A DNA stretch of 64,000 bases, taken from positions 47,135,013-47,199,012 of the forward strand of contig JACMZG010001914.1 of the NCBI GenBank assembly GCA_018340805.1. Reading direction: 5' to 3'. Below the pieces are notes generated by a model, which saw only the letters and a list, made by a program, of their open reading frames with translations, was not told the origin of the DNA and made no database searches. The position numbers and the translations under genes are program-made. Source of the stretch: Microvelia longipes (Eukaryota > Arthropoda > Insecta > Hemiptera > Veliidae). Of the stretch, positions 23,627 to 35,600 are shown piece by piece (within the stretch, counting starts at the first letter, position 1; every line of letters begins with the position of its first letter).

Positions 23627-24133
23627 ATGGGTCCTAAAAGGAGTTCAAAGGGTAACAGCACAGGTGCGGGAAGTAATAGCAACTCTATTGTAAGCAATGC
23701 TACAGTTTTGAAAAATCTACAGGTTCGACTTAACAGGATTAAAATATATGTTGATAATTTTAATGCCGATGAGGGAGTTCATAATTTACGAAGCCGTTTG
23801 ACTATTCTACAACGTTGTTGGGATAGTTACGAAGAAATTACAGATTTTGATGAGATCGAAGATGCCTCTCAAAATTTCGAGGAAACATATTGCAACTTAG
23901 CAGCAAATATTCAGTCTTTAATTGATCAGTTTACTCCCGAGACTGAGGAAGTTGATTGTAAACCTAACACAGATTCTTCTAATAAGCAACTTAGTTCTTT
24001 GCGTTTACCTGTTTTAAAAATTGTTCCTTTCGATGGGGATTTTGAAAAATGGGTTACCTTCAACGACACATATTTATCGTTGGTGCATAATGACAAGAAT
24101 TTAGATAAAATTCAAAAATTTTCTTTATCTTAG
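23627..24133 (+). pseudogene. gag: BEL/Pao gag, N-terminal part
   Basis: A clear ATG at 23627 opens a frame with a low-complexity serine/asparagine head (residues 2-24), a helical middle, and the LRLPVLKIVPFDGDFEKW signature near residues 126-144 that marks the DUF1759-type gag of BEL/Pao elements. The frame stops at 24133, but the protein clearly continues in the next frame (KEPAQLIANLTTS and onward), so a single-base indel near the AAAAATTTTC run splits it. In an intact element this protein forms the particle that packages the RNA. This copy is disrupted unless the indel is a sequencing error. Confidence 0.85.
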
Positions 24134-25298
24134 GTCCTTCTTACTTAAAGAGCCTGCTCAGTTAATCGCAAACTTGACAACCTCTGCGGATAATTATGAT
24201 GTTGCGTGGGGATTACTTACAAAGCGGTATCAAAATCAAAGAATGATTACCATGAAACATGTTAGCTCATTATTCGATATTGCTAAGGCTGAAAAGCAAT
24301 CGTATGCCTCTTTAAGAGTTATACTTGAAGGTCTTGCTAAACATATAAACGCGTTGCAAGCATTAGGTCAGCCTACTGATCAGTGGGATGTCTTGGTTAT
24401 ACATTTAATTACAACTAAATTAGATTACGTTACGTTAAAGGAATGGGAGAATTCGTTAACATCCGATATACCTACACTTAAAGCTTTACAAGAATTTTTG
24501 GAACATAAGGTTCAAGTCTTAGAAGCAATGGAATTTAATCGACCGTCCAAACCTAAAACTTCCTATCATTCAGCTGATAACAGGCACTCGTCTTCAATGT
24601 CTAAAACGTCATCGTCTTTTAATCAGCGTAGGTCAACACTACATTCTACTTTTTCGGGTGACCAACGCAAACGTTATTGTCAAAAATGCTCATCGAAAGA
24701 GCATTCCATATTTGCGTGCAGAGAGTTTAAAGATCTTTCGCTTTCGGATAAGCAAAGATTAGTTAAAGATCATAAACTTTGCGAAAATTGTCTTCTTCAG
24801 GGACATGACGTCAGGAAATGCCGGTTTTCGTCATGCCGGTATTGTAAAAATCGACATAACTCTCTTTTGTGTTCTGGTCAGTCTTCTGGTCAAAATATGA
24901 GTTCTGGAAATAACCCTACGTACATTTCGTCTAGCAATCAAACTAATTTAGCGGCAACTTCATCTCAAGTTTCACATTCTTCTACGTCATTATGTTCTAA
25001 AATTGTTGTTTTATCGACAGCGCTAGTTGATATTATCGATCGAACTGGGAGAGCTATTCCAGCGAGAGCTCTCCTAGATACTGGATCTCAGTCGAACTAC
25101 ATAACTGAATCCCTAGCTCAATCTTTAGGTCTTAAACGAAATAAGATCAACATAGATGTTTCCGGCATCAATTCGACTTCTACTAATATTGCGACTTCAA
25201 TTCACGGAACCATGAAATCTCGCGTCTCCGATTATACTACGTCTTTAAACTTATTAGTCATTCCACGTATTACTCAGGATTTCCACAGGTTCCTATAG
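24120..25298 (+). pseudogene. gag-pol: BEL/Pao gag C-terminus, zinc knuckles and protease
   Basis: It continues gag after the frameshift. Three zinc knuckles follow in order: CQKCSSKEHSIFAC, CENCLLQGHDVRKC (both CX2CX4HX4C) and CRYCKNRHNSLLC (CX2CX3HX4C), between about 24675 and 24875. Next comes an aspartic protease of the DUF1758 type with the catalytic LLDTGSQSNYI near 25072. The frame ends early at 25298 because one A is missing compared with the second copy at 28343. A second single-base loss follows near 25376. The protease would cleave Gag-Pol. No real start codon is expected here, since BEL elements use one long polyprotein frame. Confidence 0.85.
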
Positions 25299-26559
25299 AC
25301 ATTTCTAAACTGAATATTCCGCCTTCTTTGCTGCTAGCAGATCCTGACTTTGACCGTCCTGGTAAGATTGATTTTTAGTTGGAGCTGATGTATTTTTCAA
25401 CATACTCTTATCTGGTCAAATTCGACTTCAAGATGAAACTACTGTACTTCAGAGTACTTCTTTAGGTTGGATTGTTTCTGGTACTTCCGCCGTTAACCGG
25501 GTACAATCTTTCGTTTCTACCTGTCATCTTAATACTTTAGAGGAAAATCGTTTGGATGTCCTGATGGAGCGTTTCTGGCAGATTGAGGACGCTCAGTTAG
25601 CTACTTACAGTCTCACGCCTGAGGAAAGAGAATGTGAGAAGCATTTCGAAGATACTGTCACTCGCGATGACAGCGGTCAGTTCGTTGTAAGTTTGCCATT
25701 TAAAGACTCTCTTAAGCGATTAGGGTCAACTCGCGAAGTTGCTCTTAAGAGATTTAATTACAATATGAAAAAACTGGATAAATATCCTGTAATTAAGGAA
25801 CGTTACTACACCTTTATGAAAGAGTACATTGAATTGAATCATATGCGTAAGGTTCCCAATGAACTACTTTTCGATGACTCTAAAATAATTTATCACATCC
25901 CTCATCATGCGGTGCACAAAGAGGCGAGCTCGTCGACTAAGTTGAGGGTAGTATTTGACGCGTCGACTAAAAGTTCTACTGGACTTTCTCTGAACGACTG
26001 TTTAAAGGTTGGACCGGTAGTCCAACAAGATTTATTTTCGATTGTGGTCAGATTTCGTAAGCATAAAATCGCCGTTTCCGCAGACATCGCTAAGATGTAC
26101 CGAATGTTTAAGTTAAATCCAAATCAGTTCGACTTACATCGTATTTTCTGGTTTGATGACAGTAAGGATGATATAGTAGAATATCAACTTACCACACTAA
26201 CGTACGGGACCGCCCCGGCGTCATTTCTTGCTACTCGTTGTCTGAACAAACTTGCAGATATTGAGAGAGAGCGCTATCCTGCAGCTGCTGCGCTCTTAGA
26301 AAAAGATTTTTACGTTGATAATATGCTTTCAGGTTTTGCATCGACAGAAGAAGCCTTCGCTGTAAAAGAGGAACTAAATAATCTGTTAGCTACTGCAGGT
26401 TTAGATCTTCGCAAATGGGCTTCTAACTCCGTTTCGTTTATTATTTCTATTCCGTTAGAGCATCAGGAGGTTAGTGAATCTCTAGATTTTGATGCTGAAG
26501 AAAGTATAAAAAACTTTAGGACTAGTTTGGTTAGTCCAGCAAGACTGTTTTGGTTATAA
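25299..26559 (+). pseudogene. pol: BEL/Pao pre-RT and reverse transcriptase
   Basis: After the protease frameshifts, the reading frame from about 25552 to 26559 carries the Pao-type RT. Landmarks are KLRVVFDAST, a GLSLNDCLKVGP segment, AVSADIAKMYRMF (first catalytic aspartate), LTYGTAPASF, and FYVDNMLSG in place of the usual YVDD catalytic box. A single extra A in AAAAAA near 26512 ends the frame at 26559, compared with the uninterrupted second copy. The domain would copy element RNA into DNA. The D-to-N at the second position of the catalytic pair, if real, would probably lower activity. The 25299-25551 stretch is readable only across frames. Confidence 0.85.
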
Positions 26560-27073
26560 TGTCTCAATTGATAGTGATAAAAGCGTGACAAAGCGTCAAG
26601 CTTTGAGTGAGATTTGTAAACTTTTTGACCCGCTAGGTCTCGTTGCACCTATTCTTATTCGTGCTAAAATATTCATGCAACGCACCTGGGAGTTGAAAAT
26701 TTCGTGGGATGAGGTACTTCCTGAGGAATTAATCTCATCGTGGGATCAATTCAGATCTGATATTTCTAACCTTAACTCTTATCAAATCTCTCGTAAAATT
26801 ATTCCGGGTCACGATGTATCGCACCTTGAACTACATGGGTTTTGTGACGCCTCTGAAGTGGCGTATGGCGCATGTGTATACCTTCGAGCTACTTACAATA
26901 ATGGCGAAACTTCAACTAGATTAGTTTGTTCAAAATCCAGAGTTGCACCATTGAAATCCACTACGATTCCACGACTAGAGCTTTGTGGAGCTGTGTTGCT
27001 GGCAGAGTTGTGGGAAAAGGTGGTTGCTGCTCTAGATATTAACGTCACGGGATATCTATGGCATCTTAACTAA
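26560..27073 (+). pseudogene. pol: BEL/Pao RNase H, truncated
   Basis: Frame continuing pol with the post-RT connection (KLFDPLGLVAPILIRAK near 26620) and the Pao-type RNase H start, HGFCDASEVAYGAC and IPRLELCGAVLLAEL, which hold the first acidic residues. The match stops right after GYLW, where the next conserved SDS-type motif should be, and a stop follows at 27071. The rest of RNase H, the integrase and the 3' LTR are absent. The break abuts the GGGGAGTAACC hairpin repeats, so the element was truncated there by a rearrangement rather than by a point mutation. Confidence 0.85.
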
Positions 27074-27312
27074 GGGGAGTAACCATTTAAAGAAGTTCTC
27101 TGAGTAACCTTCTTCAGATGATTACTCCCTATCAACTCTGTGAGGGGAGTAACCATTTAAAGAAGGTCTCTGAGTAACCTTCTTCAGATGGTTTCTCCCC
27201 AACAACTCTATGAGGGGAGTAACTATTTAAAGAAGGTCTCTGAGAAACCTTCTTTAGATGGTTACTCCCCACCTCACTATGAAGAGAGTAACCTTTTCAG
27301 ATAGTTGCTCCT
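27074..27312. repeat. tandem hairpin repeats (GGGGAGTAACC family), copy 1
   Basis: Four units of about 80 bp. Each is an inverted repeat in which GGGGAGTAACCAT pairs with ATGGTTACTCCCC and AAGAAGGT pairs with ACCTTCTT around a loop of about ten bases. Units are separated by AACTCTRTGA. The last unit is degraded. Confidence 0.85.
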
Positions 27313-27726
27313 GTACAACGCTATCTTTTATTACAAAACTTCATGCTCCATAGTTTTATTAATGTTATTATTTTTCCATAATTTGTACTTTTATAGAAAT
27401 TGGGTCGCTCATTGGTCCATGTATTTTCACATCCTGCCCTATTAGAGGTTAAATATCTCCAGTTTATTTTTATTAAATTCATTATATTCAATACTTTGTC
27501 TATAATGTCGCCCCACGGGTATTTATATAGAAAAGGTACCGCTGTTTGAGGGTCCCTTTTCTATGAAAGTGCCCATTTTCTTCTTTCTTTGTTTTTCACA
27601 TACATTTTTGCCCTTAAACCTTTTCTTTTTATAACTTTGTTATTAGGGAGTAACTATCTACATCAAATCCTTGGTTACTCCCTTTTGAGGAGTAACCATC
27701 TGGGGGAGTAACTATCTAAAGAAGTA
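27313..27726. other. spacer of the hairpin/minisatellite block
   Basis: Non-coding. It contains GGTACCGCTGTTTGAGGG and, at 27645-27722, three more GAGTAACC/GGTTACTC pieces of the hairpin family. It is repeated almost exactly at 30377-30792. Confidence 0.6.
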
Positions 27727-28165
27727 CCCAAATTTGTACATCCAAATCTATAGATCCAAATAAATACATTCAAATCTATACATCCAAAAGTATACATTCA
27801 AATCTATACATCCAAATATACACTTTTAAATCTATACATCCAAATCTAAACATCCAAACGTATACATTCAAATCTATACTTTTAAATCTATACATCCAAA
27901 TCTATACTTTTAAATCTGTACATCCAAATCTAAACATCCAAATCTATACATCCAAATGTAAACATTCAAATCTATACATCTAAATCTATAGTTTTAAATC
28001 TATACATTTAAATCTATACTTTTAAATCTATACATCCAAATCTATACTTTTACATCTATACATCCAAATCTATAATTTTAAATCTATACATCCAAATCTA
28101 TACTTTTAAATCTGTACATCCAACTCTATACATCCAAAAGTAAACATTCAAATCTATACATCCAT
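27727..28165 (+). repeat. AAATCTATACATCC minisatellite, array 1
   Basis: About 30 copies of a 14-base unit alternating with a variant in which CATCC is replaced by TTTT. The copies are imperfect and the order of variants is the same as in the second array. Confidence 0.9.
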
Positions 28166-28210
28166 TTTTAAAATTCTAGAATCAGGAGGCCAAACGAATG
28201 CACCCTTCTT

Positions 28211-28211
28211 N
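28211..28211. other. single undetermined base (N)
   Basis: The only N seen in the window. It lies at the joint between the two 3-kb copies and turns one codon of the second copy into X, which is suspicious for an assembly join. Confidence 0.95.
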
Positions 28212-28689
28212 CAACATAGATGTTTCCGGCATCAATTCGACTTCTACTAATATTGCGACTTCAATTCACGGAACCATGAAATCTCGTGTCTCCGATTATA
28301 CTACGTCTTTGAACTTATTAGTCATTCCACGTATTACTCAGGATATTCCACAGGTTCCTATAGACATTTCGAAACTGAATATTCCGCCTTCTTTGCTGCT
28401 AGCAGATCCTGACTTTGACCGTCCTGGTAAGATTGATTTATTAGTTGGAGCTGATGTATTTTTCAACATACTCTTATCTGGGCAAATTCGACTTCAAGAT
28501 GAAACTACTGTACTTCAGAGTACTTCTTTAGGTTGGATTGTTTCTGGTACTTCCGCCGTTAACCGGGTACAATCTTTCGTTTCTACCTGTCATCTTAATA
28601 CTTTAGAGGAAAATCGTTTGGATGTCCTGATGGAGCGTTTCTGGCAGATTGAGGACGCTCAGTTAGCTACTTACAGTCTCACGCCCTGA
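28212..28689 (+). pseudogene. pol: BEL-1 second copy: protease C-terminus and pre-RT
   Basis: This frame reads through the two positions where copy 1 is broken, showing the LLVGADVFFNILLSGQ motif of the BEL protease region and the FWQIEDAQLATY segment before RT. It lacks the zinc knuckles and the DTGSQ catalytic motif because the duplication starts downstream of them. One extra C in ACGCCCTGAGG ends it at 28689. A second indel, one A fewer in ATGAAAAACTGG, lies near 28837. The ATG listed just before the N is not a biological start. Confidence 0.85.
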
Positions 28690-30138
28690 GGAAAGAGAAT
28701 GTGAGAAGCATTTCGAAGATACTGTCACTCGCGATGACAGCGGTCAGTTCGTTGTAAGTTTGCCATTTAAAGACTCTCTTAAGCGATTAGGGTCAACTCG
28801 CGAAGTTGCTCTTAAGAGATTTAATTACAATATGAAAAACTGGATAAATATCCTGTAATTAAGGAACGTTACTACACCTTTATGAAAGAGTACATTGAAT
28901 TGAATCATATGCGTAAGGTTCCCAATGAACTACTTTTCGATGACTCTAAAATAATTTATCACATCCCTCATCATGCGGTGCACAAAGAGGCGAGCTCGTC
29001 GACTAAGTTGAGGGTAGTATTTGACGCGTCGACTAAAAGTTCTACTGGACTTTCTCTGAACGACTGTTTAAAGGTTGGACCGGTAGTCCAACAAGATTTA
29101 TTTTCGATTGTGGTCAGATTTCGCAAGCATAAAATCGCCGTTTCCGCAGACATCGCTAAGATGTACCGAATGTTTAAGTTAAATCCAAATCAGTTCGACT
29201 TACATCGTATTTTCTGGTTTGATGACAGTAAGGATGATATAGTAGAATATCAACTTACCACACTAACGTACGGGACCGCCCCGGCGTCATTTCTTGCTAC
29301 TCGTTGTCTGAACAAACTTGCAGATATTGAGAGAGAGCGCTATCCTGCAGCTGCTGCGCTCTTAGAAAAGGATTTTTACGTTGGTAATATGCTTTCAGGT
29401 TTTGCATCTACAGAAGAAGCCTTCGCTGTAAAAGAGGAACTCAATAATCTGTTAGCTACTGCAGGTTTAGATCTTCGCAAATGGGCTTCTAACTCCGTTT
29501 CGTTTATTATTTCTATTCCGTTAGAGCATCAGGAGGTTAGTGAATCTCTAGATTTTGATGCTGAAGAAAGTATAAAAACTTTAGGACTAGTTTGGTTAGT
29601 CCAGCAAGACTGTTTTGGTTATAATGTCTCAATTGATAGTGATAAAAGCGTGACAAAGCGTCAAGCTTTGAGTGAGATTTGTAAACTTTTTGACCCGCTA
29701 GGTCTCGTTGCACCTATTCTTATTCGTGCTAAAATATTCATGCAACGCACCTGGGAGTTGAAAATTTCGTGGGATGAGGTACTTCCTGAGGAATTAATCT
29801 CATCGTGGGATCAATTCAGATCTGATATTTCTAACCTTAACTCTTATCAAATCTCTCGTAAAATTATTCCGGGTCACGATGTATCGCACCTTGAACTACA
29901 TGGGTTTTGTGACGCCTCTGAAGTGGCGTATGGCGCATGTGTATACCTTCGAGCTACTTACAATAATGGCGAAACTTCAACTAGATTAGTTTGTTCAAAA
30001 TCCAGAGTTGCACCATTGAAATCCACTACGATTCCACGACTAGAGCTTTGTGGAGCTGTGTTGCTGGCAGAGTTGTGGGAAAAGGTGGTTGCTGCTCTAG
30101 ATATTAACGTCACGGGATATCTATGGCATCTTAACTAA
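28690..30138 (+). pseudogene. pol: BEL-1 second copy: RT and truncated RNase H
   Basis: From 28882 a 418-codon frame is open through RT and RNase H. The RT motifs are KLRVVFDAST (about residue 42), AVSADIAKMY (about 84), LTYGTAPASF (about 127) and FYVGNMLSG (about 166). The catalytic box is thus YVGN, against YVDN in copy 1 and the usual YVDD of the family: the first catalytic aspartate is lost. The connection KLFDPLGLVAP and RNase H HGFCDASEVAYGAC follow, and the same truncation after GYLW occurs. With that aspartate gone the RT should be inactive even though the frame is open. 28690-28881 is readable only across a frameshift. Confidence 0.85.
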
Positions 30139-30376
30139 GGGGAGTAACCATTTAAAGAAGTTCTCTGAGTAACCTTCTTCAGATGATTACTCCCTATCAA
30201 CTCTGTGAGGGGAGTAACCATTTAAAGAAGGTCTCTGAGTAACCTTCTTCAGATGGTTTCTCCCCAACAACTCTATGAGGGGAGTAACTATTTAAAGAAG
30301 GTCTCTGAGAAACCTTCTTTAGATGGTTACTCCCCACCTCACTATGAAGAGAGTAACCTTTTCAGATAGTTGCTCC
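30139..30376. repeat. tandem hairpin repeats, copy 2
   Basis: Same four-unit array of GGGGAGTAACC hairpins as at 27074-27312, practically identical. Confidence 0.85.
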
Positions 30377-30792
30377 TGTACAACGCTATCTTTTATTACA
30401 AAACTTCATGCTCCATAGTTTTATTTGTACCAAGTTATGTATTTTTTCCATATTTGGTACTTTTATAGAAATTGGGTCGCTCATTGGTCCATGTATTTTC
30501 ACATCCTGCCCTATTAGAGGTTAAATATCTCCAGTTTATTTTTATTAAATTCATTATATTCAATACTTTGTCTATAATGTCGCCCCACGGGTATTTATAT
30601 AGAAAAGGTACCGCTGTTTGAGGGTCCCTTTTCTATGAAAGTGCCCATTTTCTTCTTTCTTTGTTTTTCACATACATTTTTGCCCTTAAACCTTTCTTTT
30701 TATAACTTTGTTATTAGGGAGTAACTATCTACATCAAATCCTTGGTTACTCCCTTTTGAGGAGTAACCATCTGGGGGAGTAACTATCTAAAG
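30377..30792. other. spacer of the duplicated block, copy 2
   Basis: Matches 27313-27726 except for a patch near 30425-30460 where the two copies differ by several bases around GTACCAAGTTATG. Confidence 0.6.
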
Positions 30793-31230
30793 AAGTACCC
30801 AAATTTGTACATCCAAATCTATAGATCCAAATAAATACATTCAAATCTATACATCCAAAAGTATACATTCAAATCTATACATCCAAATATACACTTTTAA
30901 ATCTATACATCCAAATCTAAACATCCAAACGTATACATTCAAATCTATACTTTTAAATCTATACATCAAATCTATACTTTTTAAATCTGTACATCCAAAT
31001 CTAAACATCCAAATCTATACATCCAAATGTAAACATTCAAATCTATACATCTAAATCTATAGTTTTAAATCTATACATTTAAATCTATACTTTTAAATCT
31101 ATACATCCAAATCTATACTTTTACATCTATACATCCAAATCTATAATTTTAAATCTATACATCCAAATCTATACTTTTAAATCTGTACATCCAACTCTAT
31201 ACATCCAAAAGTAAACATTCAAATCTATAC
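30793..31230 (+). repeat. AAATCTATACATCC minisatellite, array 2
   Basis: Second copy of the 14-base array with the same order of variants as array 1, differing by a few 1-base indels. Confidence 0.9.
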
Positions 31231-31275
31231 ATCCATTTTTAAAATTCTAGAATCAGGAGGCCAAACGGAATGCAC

Positions 31276-32349
31276 CCTTCTTACTTTCGTGATAAAAGAT
31301 TTTTTTTTATAGAATTTCTATAGAAAGTTTAATTATGCAATGGAAAGATTTCTACGAGGGCATTGTGGTATTTCAGTCCTACCTGATTTTGACGACATCT
31401 AACACCAACAAAGGTTTCCTATCACAATATATTAATAGTATTCAAGTTTTTCATGAGCTCCTGAGAGACCCATGATTTCCTACACCTACAAATATGAGAT
31501 TAAACGCCTTGGAGTAACACTATTAACTGCATCTCTTATTAATCGATATTGAGAAATAATCTTTCTCTTAAAAAATAGACATTAAATAAAGGCAATGAAA
31601 AGGAATTTTGTTTTATTCTGCCTTAAGTTTAAAACATCTTGTATGGAAACCCGTTAGTTGTAAATTTTGTCTAAAAGGCTTTAGGAACTATTGAATGTTA
31701 GAGCTAAAACTCAGGAAATGCTATTTACTGCTTCTGTTATAGAAAAATTCTTTATAGAAAAAAAAAGAAAATATAGAGGCCACAAATAACAGCTTTGAGT
31801 GTTTTGAAAAACGAAGAAGGGTTGAAGAGAAATAAATTCATTTGTAACAAAAATTTTCTGTTATTCTACCATAAATAGATATGGTAAGGCATAAGTACAG
31901 AAAACATCTTTTAAGGATTTTACAGAAAAGTGGAAAATGTTTCTTCAAAAAAAAGCTTTTAGTTCAGTTAAAAGACGGCTCTTAAATCCGATGGAGAATC
32001 AAAGGACGGGTTTATAAGAATTAAGTGTGGAATGGACTTACGACGCTTTTGTTCAGATAATTCTTACATATCCCTGGTTTAAGCAATTTGAAGTTTTATT
32101 AGTTGCTTAATGTAGATCTTATGATCAATTTGTCTAAAAACTTAACTTTTTTCTCATTTATACCGTAATATATTAAGTAATGAATTTTAACTAAATTCAA
32201 AACCAGGGTTTCTCCTGATATATCCGTTTCAGATGTTTTTTAATCCACCAAAGTAGTTTTTACATCACATTATAAATCAATAGTGATAATTTCTTATCCT
32301 AAGTACATAATTGCATATACTTAATATATGTAAGTTTTTAGCAAAAATA
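31276..32349. other. no feature recognised
   Basis: AT-rich unique-looking DNA. No frame longer than about 60 codons and no repeat structure that I can support. Confidence 0.4.
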
Positions 32350-32357
32350 TATATTCA

Positions 32358-32507
32358 TTAGTTGAATCTGTTCAACGTCATTTTGTTCGTTTATGTTATT
32401 TAAGATACTATTACCGTCGTTGTTATTATAGTTATGAGCCCATCTGTGATAAATTAGGTTTAGAATCCCTTTGTGTTCGTCGTAAATCATATAAGCTCTG
32501 TTTTTAG
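32358..32507 (+). pseudogene. LINE RT C-terminal remnant
   Basis: A 49-codon stretch reads LVESVQRHFVRLCYLRYYY, then CDKLGLESLCVRRKSYKLCF. The E(S)VQRxFxR…LxLxSLxxRR pattern is the part of CR1/jockey-like pol just after the RT domain. It ends in a TAG. The surrounding frame is too decayed to extend. The rest of this LINE continues to about 32677, where a Helentron-like element interrupts it, and its tail resumes at 36007. Confidence 0.7.
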
Positions 32508-32677
32508 CTAAACAGAGCTCCTTAAAATCCCTTAAATCTATCCTAAAATTGTTTTTCTCTGCTTAGGTGCATATAAGATATTTTACGGGAAGCTTCTTTT
32601 CTTAATAATTTTAATCGCTATTCTTTTTTTTTCGTTCTTTTACTTTAGTATTACTCATTTTAATTTTAAGAAAGTTT

Positions 32678-35600
32678 TTTGAACGAACGTAAGTGAGTTC
32701 TTACATTTCAGAAGATTGGGACGGCGCGTTTGTTTGTGTGTTTGTGTGTTTGTGTGTTTGTTTGTACGTGTCGCGATAACTGCCGTAAAAATTGACCGAT
32801 TTTGATAAAATTTTGTATACAGGTAAAACTAATTATGTGTCAGAGCTGTATAGTTTTTGGTAATATTCCGAAAAATATTTTCAAAATGGCAGCCAAAATG
32901 GCGGACCGGATAAAAAAAATTTTTGAGCGAAAAAATCGTGTTGTATATCGTTTGAAAGCTCTTAAAGAGTAGAAAAAGAAAATATATGTTTCATGGTCAA
33001 AATTTAAAAATTTTTTGAAAAATTTAAAAATGGCGGCTAAAATAATAAACCCAAAAAATTTAAAATTGAAGGAATAACTCGAGTAATATATCGTTGTAAA
33101 GCTCTTGATTAGTAGAACAAAAAATGATATATACTAAATTCCGAAAAATTCAACATGGCGGCCATAATTTAATATAATAATTAGTTTTTACTAATTTTAT
33201 GAGAATTTTCAAGATAAAGATCTATTGTAATATACTTTAGATACTTTTATACAAGTAAAAATTAACTATATGTCCGAGCTGTATAGTTTTTGGTAATATT
33301 CCGAAAAAATTATTCAAAATGGCGGCCAATATGGCGGACCGGATAAAAATTTTTGAGCAAAAAATCGTGTTGTATATCGTTTTAAAAGCTCATAAAGAGT
33401 AGAAAAAGAAAATATATTTTTTCATGGTCAACATTTCAAATTTTTTTATTAATTTAAAAATGGCGGCTAAAATAATAAACTCAAAAAAAAAAATTTAATG
33501 CGAGCCTTCTTTTACCATTTATTATTATAAATATACGCGAGCCTTTTTTAATATGCATTAATATTAAATATAAGCAATCTAGCGAGCGAAGCGAGCCTAT
33601 TTTTAACGTTGTATTATAACAATATAAGCAATCTAGCGAGCGAAGCGAGCCTTTTTTTACTATACATTACTATTAATATAAGCAATCTAGCGAGCGAAGC
33701 GAGCCTTTTTTACAATATATTTTATTATAAATATAAGCAAACTAGCGAGCGAAGCGAGCCTATTTTTAACGTATATTAATTATAAATATAAGCAATCTAA
33801 CGAGCGAAGCGAGCTTTTTTACTATGCATTAAATATTAAATATAAGCAATCTAGCGAGCGAAGCGAGCCTTTTTTTTAATATATTATTTTATTTAAAATA
33901 TAAGCAAACTAGCGAGCGAAGCGAGCCTATTTTTAACGTAGTATTATTATAAATATAAGCAATCTAGCGAGCGAAGCGAGCCTATTTTTAAACGTTGTAT
34001 TATTACAAATATAAGCAATCTAGCGAGCGAAGCGAGCCTTTTTACTATGCATTAATATTAAATATAAGCAATCTAGCGAGCGAAGCGAGCTTTTTACGAA
34101 TCTAGCGAGCGAGCGAGCCTTTTTTTTAAATTTGATTATTATAAAATTTAAGCAATCTAGCGAGCGAAGCGAGCCTATTTTCTTGCAATATAAATCTACG
34201 CAATCTAGCGAGCGAAGCGAGCCTTATTTAACAATATATTTATTATAAATTAGAGCGAGCGAGCCTTCTTTTACATGCATAAGCAATAAATCTAGCGAGC
34301 GAAGCGAGCCTATTTTTAACGTTGTATTATACAAAATATAAGCAATCTAGCGAGCGAAGCGAGCCCTTTTTTACTATAACATTACTATTAAATATAAGCA
34401 AATCTAGCGAGCGAAGCGAGCCTTTTTTACAATCTATTTTATTATAAATATAAGCATCTAGCGAGCGAAGCGAGCCTATTTTTAACGTAGTATTATTAAT
34501 AAAATATAAGCAATCTAACGAGCGAAGCGAGCCTTTTTTACTATGCATTAATATTAAATATAAGCAATCTAGCGAGCGAAGCGAGCCTTTTTTATATATA
34601 TTTTATTATAAATATAAAAGCAAACTAGCGAGCGAAGCGAGCCTATTTTTAACGTGTATTATTATAAATATAAGCAATCTAGCGAGCGAAGCGAGCCTAT
34701 TTTTAACGTTTGTATTATTACAAATATATTAGCAATCTAAGCGAGCGAAGCGAGCCCTTTTTACTTGCATTAAATATTAAATATAAATCTAGCGAGCGAA
34801 GCGAGCCTTTTTTACATATATTTTTTTATAAATATAAGCAATCTAGCGAGCGAAGCAGCCTTTTTATTTTAACGTTGTATTTTATAAATTTAAGCAATCT
34901 AGCAGCGAAGCGAGCCTATTTACTTGCATCAATATAAATCTACGCAATCTAGCGAGCGAAGCGAGCCTTATTTACAATATATTTTATTATAAATATAAGC
35001 AATCTAGCGAGCGAAGCGAGCCTTCTTTTACATGCATGCATATAAATCTACGCAATCTAGCGAGCGAAGCGAGCCTTCTTTTACCATTTATTATTATAAA
35101 TATACGCAATAAAGCGAGCGAAGCGAGCCTTTTTACTATGCAATAATATAAATCTACGCAATCTAGCGAGCGAAGCGAGCCTTTTTTACAATATATTTGT
35201 ATTATAAATATAGCAATCTAGCGAGCGAAGCGAGCCTATTTTTAACGTTGTATTATTATAAATATAAGCAATCTAGCGAGCGAAGCGAGCCTTTTTTACT
35301 ATGCAATAAATATTTAATATAAGCAATCTAGCGAGCGAAGCAAGCCTTTTTTACTATGTATTATTATAAATATACGCAACCTAGCGAGCGAAGCGAGCCT
35401 ATTTTACTTGCATCAATATAAATCAACGCAATCTAGCGAGCGAAGCCGAGCCTTATTTACAATATATTTATTATAAATATAAGCAATCTAGCGAGCGAAG
35501 CGAGCTTCTTTTACATGCATCAATATAAATCTACGCAATCTAGCGAGCGAAGCGAGCCTTCTTTTACCATTTATTATTATAAATATACGCAAAAAGCGAG

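Larger units (their letters stand above)
25148..31275 (+). repeat. head-to-tail duplication of a 3,064-bp segment with N at the junction
   Basis: Sequence from 25148 (CAACATAGATGTTTCCGGC) to 28210 is repeated from 28212 to about 31275, covering protease to truncated RNase H, hairpin repeats, spacer and minisatellite. The copies differ by scattered substitutions, a patch near 27360/30425 and 1-base indels. A single undetermined base at 28211 sits exactly at the junction. Either this is a true recent tandem duplication or two alleles or reads were joined in assembly. Confidence 0.9.

Noticed and set aside
34327..34937. Frames encoding SERSEP/GSLRSL repeat proteins
   Set aside because: They are produced by the 60-bp satellite; stop-free length follows from the GC-rich core and breaks irregularly between units.
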